Part shown: in pieces, positions 42,915 through 53,475 of the stretch | Layout: the number at the start of each line of letters is the position of its first letter | Numbering within the stretch: the stretch's first letter is position 1 | The notes under the pieces: model-generated | Database searches by the model: none | Seen by the model: the letters and a program-made list of their open reading frames with translations, nothing else | What the model was told of the DNA's origin: nothing | Position numbers and translations under genes: made by a program | Assembly: GCA_022606425.2 (NCBI GenBank) | Contig: JAHDVF020001320.1 | Location: 124,001-188,000 of the forward strand | Source of the DNA: Lepidostoma basale | Taxonomy: Eukaryota > Arthropoda > Insecta > Trichoptera > Lepidostomatidae | DNA: 64,000 bases | Direction: 5' to 3'

Positions 42915-43165
42915 AAAAATTAGATCACTTAGAAGAATGTGCGTTAAAACAATGTATGATATGATATTTAACGATGATGTAAGAAAGGAATGTAAGGCGG
43001 ATGAATATGTCCTAAATAAAATTTATAAATTGTCAAAAAGATGGTTTGGACTTATGGAACGAATGGTTAAGGGAAGAATGGTTAAAAAGATATATACAAG
43101 TAGTGTAAATAGAAAAATAAGTCAAAGAAAGCCAAGGAAACAAGCGTCTCGTTATTTTATATAAT
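42915..43165 (+). repeat. LINE-A fragment
   Basis: Frame 42937-43164 reads MCVKTMYDMIFNDDVRKECK, SKRWFGLMERM, MVKKIYTSSVNRKISQRKPR and then loses homology. No 3' terminus. Confidence 0.75.
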
Positions 43166-43689
43166 TCCATGATATAGAAAAATATTTTTAAACAAAAAAA
43201 ACATCAATGTATACAATATCAAAAATAAATTAAAAACACTTTTATTTTAAAACATTATTTTAACTCTGCCAACTGACTTCGCTCATCAAAAGTAAAAAAA
43301 AAACAATCTGAGACTTTTAAAAATGTATATTTAATTTCATATTTTCAGACCAATGTTAAAAGATAACAGTAAAATATTTTTTCTAGCAAATTATATGATA
43401 TACTATAAATACAAAAAATTCGCTGTGAAAAAATCTTTTTTCTCAAATTTTTGAGAAGGTCTTACAGCGACTTCATCGGTTAAAAAATATGAAAAGGATT
43501 TGCAACATAGACTGAATCCGAATAGTACGGAACATCGCAGAGAATGGAGAATTTCAATTAAGTTCTCCTATTCATTCAAAATGCTGATCCATCGAGATGT
43601 AAATATTTCACATGTCTGAAACTTCATGTGAAGTTTCTTGAATTTACAAGTTTACGTTTTATTTCATTTTGTAACGAAATGAAAATTGT
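43166..43689. other. Unassigned AT-rich stretch
   Basis: No recognised repeat or gene. Confidence 0.4.
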
Positions 43690-44354
43690 ATTGTATTTTG
43701 AAAATTGTATTTAGGTAGTTTGTTTACAAAAGATGGGCGAGTGGAGAGGGATATTGAAAGAAGGGTTGGGGCAGGCAACAAAGTGAATAGTGCACTTAAA
43801 GTTGTCATCGCAAACAAAAACCTATCCAAAAAATCTAGAATGGCAGTGCACAATGGTGTTTTTCTACCGACCCTTATGTATGGAAGCGAAGCATGGAACT
43901 GGCAAAAGAAGGATGAAAGTAGAATAAATGCAGTACAAAGATCTCTTGGATGAATGTGTGGATAATCTGTGTGTGATAGAGTGTCGAATGAAAATATAAG
44001 AAGTGAATGCGGTGCGAATGATGGTGTCATGAACAAAATAATGAAAGGATCATTAAGATGGTTTGGACATATGGAAAGAATGAATGAAGAAAGAATGGTA
44101 AAAAAAATATATGTTTATGATGTAAATGGAACCAGAAATAGAGGAAGACCGAGGAAAACGTGGCACGATCAAATGAATCAAATATTGAATGTCGGCCATT
44201 TGAGGAGTCAGAGAAATCGACGCGCGTGCATGACACGATTTATGAATGTTGAGGAAGCGAGAGAAATATGTCAGGAAAGAAAAGTGTGGCAGTCCATTCT
44301 TTCTGCCTACCCCTTCGGAGAGACGGCTTGATGGTTAGTTAGTTAGTTAGTTAT
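43690..44354 (+). mobile_element. LINE-A 3' end with GTTA tail
   Basis: Frame 43705-43953 reads YLGSLFTKDGRVERDIERRV, GAGNKVNSALKVVIAN, TLMYGSEAWNWQKKDESRIN; a small deletion and a TGA near 43953 separate it from frame 43969-44331, which reads SLRWFGHMERMNEERMVKK, RPRKTWHDQMNQIL, RACMTRFMNVEEAREIC and ends SILSAYPFGETA. Five GTTA units follow (44334-44353). Best-preserved GTTA-tailed copy of this part. Confidence 0.9.
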
Positions 44355-44650
44355 GAAAATTGTAATGCATACTTATATGTTAACGTTAACTAATTATTTT
44401 TATACTAGAAATGTTATAAAAAGAGAAACCATCACGCGAGGGATAGGCCAGGGGATAGGCCGCCATACTTTTCTGTCCTTATATACCTTTCTAAATTCTT
44501 CTATTATACATTCATACATCGTAAAATTCAAGCTCGATGATTTTTCTTACTTCGAATGTTGCCGCCTTTTAGTAATTTATTTATTTGGTCATACCATGCT
44601 TTTCTTGGTCTTTTAGGGCTTCTCGTTCCACTCACACAGTTTCTTTATAA

Positions 44651-44665
44651 CATTTATTATTATAA

Positions 44666-44696
<31 letters not shown>

Positions 44697-44780
44697 AATT
44701 ATTATTATTATGATTATTATTATTATTATTATTATAATAATTATTATTACTATTTTTAATATTATTATTATTATTATTTT
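44651..44780 (+). repeat. TTA microsatellite (TAA tail of SINE-1 d)
   Basis: About 40 TTA units with interruptions. On the minus strand it is a TAA repeat directly following the 3' end of SINE-1 d. Confidence 0.85.
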
Positions 44781-44781
44781 G

Positions 44782-45006
44782 TTGATTCGCTCTTTACGTT
44801 ATATGCCAAATTGATGTAAAGGGTGTTATAGTTATTATAGTGATTCTCGTGACATGTGATAGGTAGTTAATCTATCGCTATTTTATTGTCACGTGTTTCT
44901 ACACCAGACCAAAGACAGTGTGCCAATCATACTGCCCTCGCCGGGAATCGAACCCGGATCATTCGAGGTGGCAGTCAATGCACTTATCACTCGGCCACGA
45001 AGGTCG
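44782..45006 (-). mobile_element. SINE-1 copy d
   Basis: Minus strand: CGACCTTCGTGGCCGAGTGA (A box TGGCCGAGTGA), GGGTTCGATTCCCGG (perfect B box), CTTTGGTCTGGTGTAG, CGTGACAATAAAATAGCGAT. Its 3' part (ACCCTTTACATCAATTTGG) differs from copies a-c and is shared with 11630-11695, so two 3' subtypes exist. Confidence 0.9.
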
Positions 45007-45320
45007 TCAAACCATTATATTCTCATCCATTCGTTCCATATGTCCAAACTATCTCAGGGATCCTTTTTACAATAATTTTACTTATGATGCAAACTATCAT
45101 ATATCGTTTTTCTATCATGAATCGTTTTTCTACACATTCTTCTCAGTGATCACGGTATTCATCCAACTCGCATCATTCTTTTGCAAGCTCCAAGCTTTAC
45201 TCCCATACATTAGGGTTGGCATCAGAACACCATTATATTATATATTGCCATACTTGCTTCAGTAAATATACTTCTATTTGCAATGATGATTTTGAGAACA
45301 TGTGTTTTTTCTATTGTGTT

Positions 45321-45865
45321 TTAAATATAACCAGAGATACCAGTAGATTTTTTCTTGAAATAAATCAAAAAGGAAAACGTTGTAATTTGTTTCCTAGTAT
45401 AAAGAAATCGATCACTTGAGTAGAAGTGTGCTGGGCATCTCTCTAAGTGAGCCAATAACCACTGCTGGAGATAGTTTCTTGAGTGGAATACACGACTTGA
45501 AAGGCGAAATGTTCAGTTCCCTGGACATGTGATATCCGCCATGTAGTCGAAGAAAGGATGGCAGTTACGGAGGTTGCAGTGAATGTTTTTGAATTGGGTG
45601 TATCCCGAATGCAGACAAATAAAAAGAGATTTAAAAGGTGTAAAGAAATTCTTTGAAATTTTAAAATATAGATTTAGAAAAGCTTACACTCCATATCCTG
45701 CTAGTGAAATTGAATAGAAGAACATTTTTATTAATTGACTCCAAGAACCAACATGTAAAGTAAGATAAGATTATATGATCTAGATATATTTATAAATACT
45801 GAATTGATTGATTGAAATATGATCTAGATATATTAGACCATGGCATTTTATAGGTACATTACTTC
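45321..45865. other. Mostly unassigned, possible LINE trace
   Basis: 45425-45610 (GTGTGCTGGGCATCTCTCTA) reads RSVLGISL, like the R-MLG-SL motif of GAA-type LINEs, but frames collapse. Not enough to call. Confidence 0.3.
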
Positions 45866-46020
45866 AAGATGTGCAGGCAGAGAGGATGGACTGCCACACT
45901 GCTCAGTTCTAACAAAATTATTGAGCTTCCTACAATTCATAAACCATAACGCGCTTGCTCATCGATTATTCCGACATCGAATTTAATTTATATATGCCAT
46001 GTCTTCCTTGACCTTAAATA
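45866..46020 (-). repeat. LINE-A fragment
   Basis: Inverted: GCAGGCAGAGAGGATGGACT, GAGCTTCCTACAATTCATAA, ATGCCATGTCTTCCTTGACC. Confidence 0.7.
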
Positions 46021-46567
46021 GCGATTCAACAAAATAATACTAATAATAATAATCATACAATTTATCCAACGGCAACACCCAACTAAGTTATTTCCAAAAT
46101 GTGATGTATCTATGGGTTCTAATATAAGAGCAGTAATACTTTGTTTTGAAATGCTGTAAATAAATATTATTCTTCAGATCCACAGAACAATTCTTCAGAA
46201 ATTTCGATCGCTGTGGCGGATACTTTCTCACCATAGTGATTTCCCGGGTAGAAACATTAAATTAATAATTTTTCCCTTTGACTTCTTCAAGGATTTGCTG
46301 AAGGTACTTTCTCTTAGCTGGTGGGTTTAAGTTTTGTGGCGCCGATGATACAAAATACGTCCTATCCTAGTCTGCTGTGACCTTGATGTTAGGGTCAGTT
46401 ATCACATTTCCCGGACCTCGCGGGATCACGAGGTCCACTCTAGGACGCCAGGGAGTCAGACTTACTGAAAATATCTTTGTCTTCATGCAAAGTAGCCTTT
46501 CTCGGCATTATATAGGTACATACGTTCCAGCATAGTATCCCACTGTGGCACTTCTAGTCATTGGAGT
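46021..46567. other. Unassigned stretch
   Basis: No recognised repeat or gene. Confidence 0.4.
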
Positions 46568-47035
46568 CCCAAAACTAACTAACCAATACGCCGTTTCTCC
46601 GAAGGTGTAAGCAAGAAGAATGAACTGCCACATTTTTTTTCCTGACGTACTTATCTCGCTTCCTCTACATTCATACATCTTGTCATGCACGCACGTCGAT
46701 TTCTCTGACTCCTCACGTCACTGATATTTAATATTTGATTGATTTGATCGTGCCACGTTTTCCTCGGTCTACCTCTATTTCTAGGTCGTTCAAGTCGTTT
46801 ACATATACCTTCTTCACCATTCTGTCTTCACAAATTATTATTCCTTGTGTCCAAACCATCTTAACGACCCTTTCATTAATTTGTTCATAAGACTTTCATT
46901 CGCATTCACTTCTTATACTTGCATTTATACATCATCATACTCATACACAGAGTATTCACACATTCGTCTAAGAGATTTCATTTCTACTGCATTTATTCTA
47001 CTTTCATTTTTATTTTGCTAGTTCCATGGTTTACT
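46568..47035 (-). repeat. LINE-A fragment with GTTA tail
   Basis: Tail AACTAACTAACC at 46573-46584, terminus, then inverted LINE-A through CGTGCCACGTTTTCCTCGGT, GTGTCCAAACCATCTTAACG, TTTCATTTCTACTGCATTTA. Frames are broken. Confidence 0.8.
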
Positions 47036-47444
47036 TCAAATGCATTAAAAAAAAACATATAACACATCCTTAAATCTTTATAATGCTATTAAAAAATAAT
47101 TCATACAGCTTCTGAGGTATCAGTAATATGCAAGTATAATCTGATCTTCCATGAACATATTTCCAATTATTAATTAGCCTATTAGTTGAGGTTGCTGGAG
47201 TCAGGCCTAAAAATGAACCTACAGCACTTTGAGTTATTAATTTTTGTGTACACGTAAAACCACACACAATTATCAACAAAAGCTATTCTGCTGGCGATAA
47301 ATACCCAAAGTAGGCAACAAACCACCGGCATTAAAAATGGGCGGTAATGTTGCCAGATGATGCATTTTATTATGTTCACAGTTATAACAACAATTGTGGT
47401 TTTCATTCAACTTAATATTTAATACAGAGACTCGAATAATGATA
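47036..47444. other. Unassigned stretch
   Basis: Overlapping minus frames at 47070-47470 show no motif. Confidence 0.35.
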
Positions 47445-47730
47445 GTACCATCAAGATGGTTTGTATACATGTAAAGAATGAATGACGAAATAATGAAGAA
47501 AAAAAATTAAACATTTTTTCCTTTAAATATTCCATTGTTTTGACCGAAACACTATGATATCTTCACATCTTAAACTGTGAATGAATAAACTTTGTTTTTT
47601 GTATCACAATCGTATTTTATTTTACGTGACAGCTGTTTCATCAACCTATATCAGGACAGAACAGTGTGGCGTTCCATTATTTCTGCTTACCTCTCCAGGG
47701 AGACGGCGTGATGGTTAGTTAGTAACATTT
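47445..47730. repeat. LINE-A pieces joined to an F5 half element
   Basis: 47445-47505 is a plus-strand LINE-A piece (ATCAAGATGGTTTG, GAATGAATGACGAAATAATG). 47565-47647 is an inverted F5 arm (TTTTTTGTATCACAATCGTA, GTGACAGCTGTTTCATCAAC). 47648-47730 is a LINE-A plus-strand terminus (CAGGACAGAACAGTGTGGCG, GAGACGGCGTGATGGTTAG). The F5 arm stops within stem II of its module, exactly where LINE-A starts. Confidence 0.65.
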
Positions 47731-47913
47731 GCATAAAGCAAATATTTTAGGAGAGTCGATTATCTTTATATTATATATCATCTGTACAGGCGTATGTTAA
47801 TAGTAGAACTTCTCTTAAACGGCTGGTCCGATTTTGGGGAATTTTTTTTTGTGTATTCGAGTGGGTCCCTGGATGGTTTAGATTCAATTGGACCTGGTGG
47901 GTGACGTTTAAGC

Positions 47914-48268
47914 CAGTGATTCCCAAAGTGGTCTATATGGACCCCCAGGGGTCTACGACAACTTGCAAGGGGTCTACGACAATTGTCAAAAAATGGGGGT
48001 TCAACCAAATTGAAGCCAAATATTGAAATGCAAAACGAATAACGAAATCGTCCAATTTTCCAAATAAGCTAAAAAAGGTCGCCGAAGATTTCGACCGGCA
48101 AATTTTCCCCAATGAGCTAAAAAAACAAAGATCAACAACGAATTCCGGCTTTTTTGTTTTGGATTTTTTTGCCCTGAAAAAAAATCTAATTTCAGGAAAG
48201 CAGGGGGTCTACACAAATAGAAGAAATCGGCAAGGGGTCTATGGGACCAACATTTTTGGGAACCTCTG
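47914..48268. mobile_element. hAT-like MITE, 355 bp
   Basis: Terminal inverted repeats CAGTGATTCCCAAAGTGG and CAGAGGTTCCCAAAAATG (minus strand from 48268) match the hAT end pattern CAGNGGTTCCCAAA. Flanking 8-bp GTTTAAGC and GTTTATAC agree at six of eight bases. Inside, GGGGTCTA occurs several times near both ends (for example AAGGGGTCTACGAC and AAGGGGTCTATGGG), probable transposase-binding subterminal repeats. No transposase frame. Confidence 0.75.
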
Positions 48269-48574
48269 GTTTATACCTTCAAGGAAGTTCACGAATAATT
48301 GACATTCTAAAAATAATACATAGTAATGTTCGCGTACCATAGATAGCGCTGATGTCGAATTCCGTGTTTAAGCATGCGCACATCATTAGCGTTGTATTGT
48401 GGCGTTGGTTTAAAATTCAAACTCAATGTCAAATGTCATTTAGTCTACAGTTTATCGAAAATACAAACATCGAAAAAACGTTTGCTGAACCAGCTAAATG
48501 CAATTAATGTCAACGTTCGGGCAGGACAATGTCTGTCAGGTCTGCTAGTTTAGTATAAAATTATATATTTTCTA
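48269..48574. other. Unassigned stretch
   Basis: Less AT-rich, unmatched, no frame of note. Confidence 0.35.
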
Positions 48575-48690
48575 TTTAATATTAATGAAAACGTCCGTAT
48601 TCAAGAAGTTTTATAATATTTTCAAGTTTCGTGGTTCGTACGTGACAGCGATAAGTGATAATGTCCAAGCAAGGTGAAACATGTTACTTC
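48575..48690. repeat. F2 fragment
   Basis: TTAATGAAAACGTCCG, AAGAAGTTTTATAATATTTT, then GATAATGTCCAAGCAAGGTG, AAACATGTT. Confidence 0.5.
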
Positions 48691-48807
48691 TGTAATAAAT
48701 CGACCGACAGCCGACCTCAGAATATATGACATGGCTATATTTATCAAGTAGTGGTAAAAATTAACTACACCTCACACATTAACAAAACATCACCTCATGA
48801 TTAGCAA

Positions 48808-49090
48808 CAACAAACCATCACGCCGTTTCCCCGCAGGGGTAGGCAGAGAGAATGGATCACCACACTACTGTATCCTGGCACACCTCTCTAGCTTCCTCCA
48901 CATTCATACATCGAGTCATACACGCACGTCGATTCTTCCGGCTTCTGACATGACCAACTTTTAATATTTGATTAATCTGGTCATGCCATATTTTCCTCGG
49001 TCTACCTCGACTCCTTATTCCATTTACATTGCTAACGTATACTTTTTTAACCATTCTTTCTTCACCCATGCGCTCCATATGTCCGATTAG
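48808..49090 (-). mobile_element. LINE-A (TTG-tail subtype) 3' fragment
   Basis: Nearly identical to 1867-2160. Frame 49147-48857 reads IGHMERMGEERMVKKVYVSN, VNGIRSRGRPRKIWHDQINQ, ACMTRCMNVEEAREVCQ. Tail CAACAACAAACC side at 48808-48818. Only the last 280 bp are present. Confidence 0.85.
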
Positions 49091-49429
49091 CGAGTAGAGT
49101 ATACCAGCCCAACATCTCTGAATACCTCTAGGTAGGAACAGTGTCATAGTTAATAAGTTAATTCCAATAACTATTATGAATTTACATATATCAAATTATT
49201 TGGTTGGCTTATTTTATCATTTTTCCGATCATAAATGTGTAGCTTTTCTGTTAAATTTAAATTAATTCGCATTGTCTTTTAAATATATAATGATTTATTT
49301 TACATTATTATATAATAATATTTTTAAAACTTCTCCAGAAAAATAAATTGAAAAGTGATAAAATTGTGATTAAGAATATATAACTCATTCATCAAAAAAT
49401 AATTTATAATTAACTCGCTCATCAAAAAA

Positions 49430-49620
49430 TAAAATTGTTAAAAATGAATTTATTTATTCGTCTTTTTCTTTTTTATATGCTTTGTATATACAACACAAAA
49501 TTTAAAAAAAAATTAATTACGTATCAGACATGTTTCAGACAACCGGTCAGTGATACGTATTATAAAGATACATATTTAATATATAATATTATAAAATCGT
49601 TCACAAAAATGTTTACAACT
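49430..49620 (-). mobile_element. F1 PLE-like terminal segment
   Basis: Inverted match to 8690-8880: TGTATATACAACACAAAATT, TAATTACGTATCAGACATGT, ACGTATTATAAAGATACATA, AAATCGTTCACAAAAATG. Holds the module with the strongest stem I. Confidence 0.65.
49519..49558 (-). ncRNA. Hammerhead-like module with 8-bp stem I, family F1
   Basis: Minus strand: ACGTATCA, CTGA (box truncated), CCGGTTGTCT, GAAA, ACATGT, C, TGATACGT. ACGTATCA and TGATACGT are exact complements placed where stem I of a hammerhead belongs. A deletion of about 7 bp removed GANGA-part of the box and the 5' half of stem II, so this copy is inactive but preserves the outer stem. Confidence 0.6.
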
Positions 49621-49739
49621 ATGAACTTATTTGTTATTTAAGAGTATAAAGAGTATCAGTTTGATGATTTTTCGTATTAATCAAGTTTAAATTAGAACTT
49701 TTAGTTACAAATAATCATCTAACATTTTCAATATATTTT

Positions 49740-50030
49740 TTGTGAACGTATACTTATACTTGTATACGAATCCTGGATTTCACCCATGGTGGGTGATTAA
49801 TTCATGAAATTTAATTGTATCTTAATAGAGACGAAGAATCAAACTGGAAACTGAATATGGTTGATCAAGGTGTTTACAGGACTTATGAGCTGTCATTGGT
49901 TGGCGTAAAGCGTGCGCTTAACCCAACCAATAAGTCATAAGTCCTGCAAACACCTTGATCAACCATATTCAGTTTCCAGTTTGCTTCTTCGTCTCTATTG
50001 AGATACAATTGAATTTCATTTTCAATATAC
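49740..50030. mobile_element. M1 MITE, foldback copy
   Basis: M1 terminal repeat at 49742 (GTGAACGTATACTTATACTT). Left arm GGTTGATCAAGGTGTTTACA to about 49915; its inverted partner CCTTGATCAACCATATTCAG is at about 49950-49970. The arms meet at GCGTAAAGCGTGCGC. Stem about 100 bp per side. Confidence 0.75.
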
Positions 50031-50684
50031 ATTACACATTATTAAAATTATCTGTGAAAATATCCAGTGTTTTGTAAGAGGCTATTTATCAGAAAACATT
50101 ATAAAATGATACGGATCACATTTGTTTTTTAAAATCACAAATGCCTAGCATAAAAGGTTGTATTATACGAGTATGAATGGAAGAGTTATGTCGTAGAGAT
50201 GAAACGCATGTTTCCTAGTGTAATAATATCCAAGAACGAAAAAGTTTTTTCTACGTTCGAAAAAGAAAAAAATTGTCACAAAGAATATTTTAATATTGCT
50301 TTGAACGACAGATCAAACAGTAAACAACCGCGTTTCGTCTAAAAATTGTCTTACAATAAAACGGAAAAACAAAGAGGATGTTTTTATTATACCCGGTGGT
50401 ATAATATTTGCCGAGTGGGAATATCGAAGACAGGTTGCTGAAAACATAAGAAAATGTTATTTTTCGTTGGTCATTCAATACTACTGTAGTTTGGGCAAAT
50501 GTTCCTAAGCGGGCCGTGGTACGTGGTTTGATGTTTCATTGTGAGATACAATTCTATTATATAACGGAATGCTCTTATACAGAATATTAGGGTTTGATCA
50601 TGGATATTTCTTAACCCTTCATTGTATGATTTTTTTATTAATTTTAACGAAAATTATGATATTAGTTACCAATTTATATGCTAT
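50031..50684. other. Unassigned stretch
   Basis: No recognised repeat or gene. Confidence 0.4.
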
Positions 50685-50850
50685 TTATTGTTTCTTGAAC
50701 AATGATGTTCAACTCCATATTAAATAATTTATACGAATGAAAACGTCTGTTTTCTAAAAGTTTTATTATATTTTATGGGAGTGACATGTTTCGTCCTTCT
50801 AAGGCATTATCACATTTGATAATGCCTTAGAAGAGCAAAACATGTGATTA
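50685..50850. repeat. F2 palindromic element
   Basis: Left arm TTGTTTCTTGAACAATGATG, CCATATTAAATAATTTATAC, GGAGTGACATGTTTCGTCCT; centre near 50814; short right arm GATAATGCCTTAGAAGAGCA, AAACATGTG. The left module has a GCCTT/AAGGAC hairpin, GAAA, ACATGT and C on the minus strand, with TGATAA in place of TGANGA. Confidence 0.65.
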
Positions 50851-51599
50851 ACAAAATGTGAGCGAAACAAAATAGGGAACAGTAATCCCTCGTTTATCGC
50901 GATTAATCCGTTTCTGACTCCGTGAAGTAAGATCTGTTTTGTATAAATTGAATATTTTCGTAGTCAGAGCATAGAAAACCTATTTGTGACACTTTAAATA
51001 AGGGTAATACGATTCTGTCATTTTGGTTAAGGTGGGCAACCTCTATTATTTTTTCACCATCTTTGATCACATCCAATAGTTTCACCTTCTCCTGGATATT
51101 AGTAAATTAGTAGATTTCTCGGATTGTAGTGAATTTGCTACACCATTCAATGAAGCCTGCGCCAACAATTTTTGATTTGTTAATATTTGATAAATTGATA
51201 TTGATATTTCTTGTATTTTAATTGGCAGCAAAGAAAATATATCAAAAATTTAATATTTATTCATGGTATTCCTACATAAAGTTTTAATAGTGATTTCAGT
51301 TACGACGGGTTTCACAGTCATCTTGTGAAGATCTTCAATTTGTTTAGATGAGTTTGTATACAGCTTTTTGAAAACATATGAATACCAGAATGTTATACCA
51401 GAAATTTAGCAACATATTATTATTTTACTTAGCAACATATTATTTAACTACGTTTACATTTTATCTACAAGAAGTCATGAATACTTACTTTTTTCTATAA
51501 GAAATACTTTTATGTTTTTGGGGTTTTTCTCTGGCCCCTTAATTATTGTTAACAGTACATTAACGCACATCAATTACCTTAAGAACCTTATTCTGCTAA
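50851..51599. other. Unassigned stretch
   Basis: A 60-codon minus frame (51085-50903) has balanced composition but no recognisable motif. Confidence 0.35.
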
Positions 51600-51770
51600 A
51601 TTTGGTCCATTCACTTTGTTATCCGCACCAACCCTTCTTTCGATGTCACTTCGATCCACTGTGAATATGCTACCTAAATACACAAATTCAGTCATCTGCT
51701 CTAGGTTCTCCCTATTAATACTTATGTAACAAACTGTCGTTTCTTCTTCCCTTTCAAAAACGTTTTCGTT
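51600..51770 (-). repeat. LINE-A internal fragment
   Basis: Inverted: CATTCACTTTGTTATCCGCA, CCAACCCTTCTTTCGATGTC, CTACCTAAATACACAAATTC. Corresponds to the region encoding VYLGS and DIERRVGA. No 3' end. Confidence 0.75.
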
Positions 51771-51789
51771 GCTTTGGTCGAAACACTAT

Positions 51790-52085
51790 GATTCTTCTAC
51801 TTCTTCTTCTAGGTCTGATGACGTGTTATTGGTTGCATCTTTGTCTTCCTGGGAAGTGGACTGCTAACTATCGTGCCATGTTTTCGGTGGTCGGCCACGT
51901 GGTCGAGAACCCTCCGAAAGACTGTCGCAATATATCTTTGGGACCCTATTTTCTTGCATACTGCATCTGAAACGAACATGTCTTCCATGTTCGTTTCAGA
52001 ATCTTCTCCTTTAAGGTGCCCCCAACCTTGCAGATTCCTCGAATTTCTATATGTCTTATTCGGTCACGAAGGTATTTGACAGCAC
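51790..52085 (-). repeat. GAA-tailed LINE 3' fragment
   Basis: CTT-rich tail CTTCTACTTCTTCTTC at 51795-51810, then degenerate inverted LINE sequence with no long frame. Confidence 0.5.
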
Positions 52086-52099
52086 AAGGTATTTTAATT

Positions 52100-52400
52100 A
52101 AATAGTAAACAAATTAACCCAAAATTTACTTTATATAGAATCATTTCAACTACAACTTAATAACAGTAATACATTATTTAAAATCAGGGAAAAAAAGTTT
52201 AACCCCCACCACTATCATTTATTATATAAACCAAATAAATTTTGATGCAGGTACCAGACGATGGCAGCAAGCTTCTGAAACCGGTCGAACATATACACAA
52301 GTGGAAGCACGCTAAATACATAATAATAAAGAAATTTTGTATCAATTTTTTTTTGTTTTTATTATTTAAAATTAACTTTTACCAAGAAATTTTAATTAAA
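52100..52400 (+). mobile_element. F3 PLE-like terminal segment
   Basis: Inverted copy of 2530-2880. AATAACAGTAATACATTATT, AACCCCCACCACTATCATTT, then the module and ACATATACACAAGTGGAAGC, ATTTTACCAAGAAATTT. Confidence 0.65.
52255..52286 (+). ncRNA. Hammerhead-like module, family F3
   Basis: CAGACGA (one mismatch to CUGANGA), extra T, GGCAGC-AA-GCTTCT (stem II partly decayed versus 2642-2673), GAAA, ACCGGT, C. Confidence 0.5.
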
Positions 52401-52411
52401 AACATTAATTA

Positions 52412-52470
52412 TTGGACAGTTGTTTCGCGAAATAGGTTAGCAAAACAGCTGTCCCGGCAAACTCTTAAAA
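52412..52470. repeat. Inverted pair of F5 module ends
   Basis: GGACAGTTGTTTCGCG is followed by AGGTTAGCAAAACAGCTGTC, two F5 module 3' halves head to head, within an F3 segment. Confidence 0.5.
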
Positions 52471-52980
52471 ATAAATTGTTTTACTTACAAACAACATTGT
52501 TTCAAATTCAAACATTGAATAACATAAGATTAAGATTAAGTTGATAATATAATAAAGTAAGAATGATTATTACTCGAGTAATAAATATTTCGTTGATTCT
52601 GACTTAGCTGTTGCAATGCATCAATCCTCGAAGCACGATAGAGCGGTCACTTAATTAATGAAGCATTCGTCCCTAAAGTTTGGGTCTAAAATGTTAAAAC
52701 GGTTTGGTAGTTTTGTTCTGAAAGGCCAAACTACAATTACACACTACATAACTTTTGACAAGTTAACTCTGTTAGATCGTTATTTACTTCATTCAAAATA
52801 CATGGGACCTTTAAAGGCTGACTTCAAGTACAAATGATCTCGGAACAGACGTTTTGATTTTATGGCTGTAAATATTTTCTAATTTATAATATTACGCCAT
52901 AATTAGTGCTTAGCTCGGAGCTTGGGCTCAAATGTTCCGCAATGCTTTAATTATTCTCAAGATAAAAGCAAACAAAGTTT
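52471..52980. other. Unassigned stretch
   Basis: No recognised repeat or gene. Confidence 0.4.
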
Positions 52981-53340
52981 TTTTTTTTGGGAATGTATAC
53001 TTATACTTGTATATGAATCCTGGATTTTCACCCATGATGGGTGGTTAATTCAAATTTAATTGTATCTCAATAGAGACGAAGACGCAAACTGGAAACTGAA
53101 TATGGATGATCAAGGTGTTTACAGGACTTATGACCTGCCATTGGTTGGGTTAAGCGCACGCTTTATGTAATTACAACATTCCCCATTCCACTTTGTTTTT
53201 ATGATCATGCATGATACATTTTTGGAAGTTGTATATATGCTCCAAATCTACACTTATCTTCACGTGTCAGTTTTAATTGGCCATCTATGTGAAAATCCAG
53301 GATTCGTATACAAGTATAAGTATACATTCACAAAAATATT
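52981..53340 (+). mobile_element. M1 MITE, complete copy
   Basis: Terminal inverted repeats of at least 40 bp: GAATGTATACTTATACTTGT... at 52991-53030 and its reverse complement at 53290-53329, one mismatch; other copies show the repeat extends outward through TTTTGTGAATG. Body: GGTGTTTACAGGACTTATGA, TTGGTTGGGTTAAGCGCACG, ACATTCCCCATTCCACTTTG, GGAAGTTGTATATATGCTCC. No frame for a transposase. Target duplication not clear. Confidence 0.85.
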
Positions 53341-53475
53341 TGTAATCATTCTGATCAATTCTTTGGCATATAGATAGGAATAATACTCCAGGCGGCTTCT
53401 AAAACAATACGCTAATAGGCGATAGCCTTCGCATTGTGTTAATAAAGTAGTTTGCTAAACGCTAAAAATCATTCT

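Larger units (their letters stand above)
44425..45320 (-). mobile_element. LINE-A fragment interrupted by SINE-1
   Basis: Terminal piece 44425-44640 (ACCATCACGCGAGGG, GGTCATACCATGCTTTTCTT, CGTTCCACTCACAC) and upstream piece 45009-45320 (CTCATCCATTCGTTCCATAT, AGCTCCAAGCTTTACTCCCA) are adjacent in intact LINE-A. The SINE and its TAA tract lie between. Highly degenerate. Confidence 0.75.

Noticed and set aside
44937..45006. tRNA gene on the minus strand
   Set aside because: A and B boxes are excellent, but the head is joined to the SINE-1 body present in three other copies and lacks a proper acceptor stem, so it is a SINE head.
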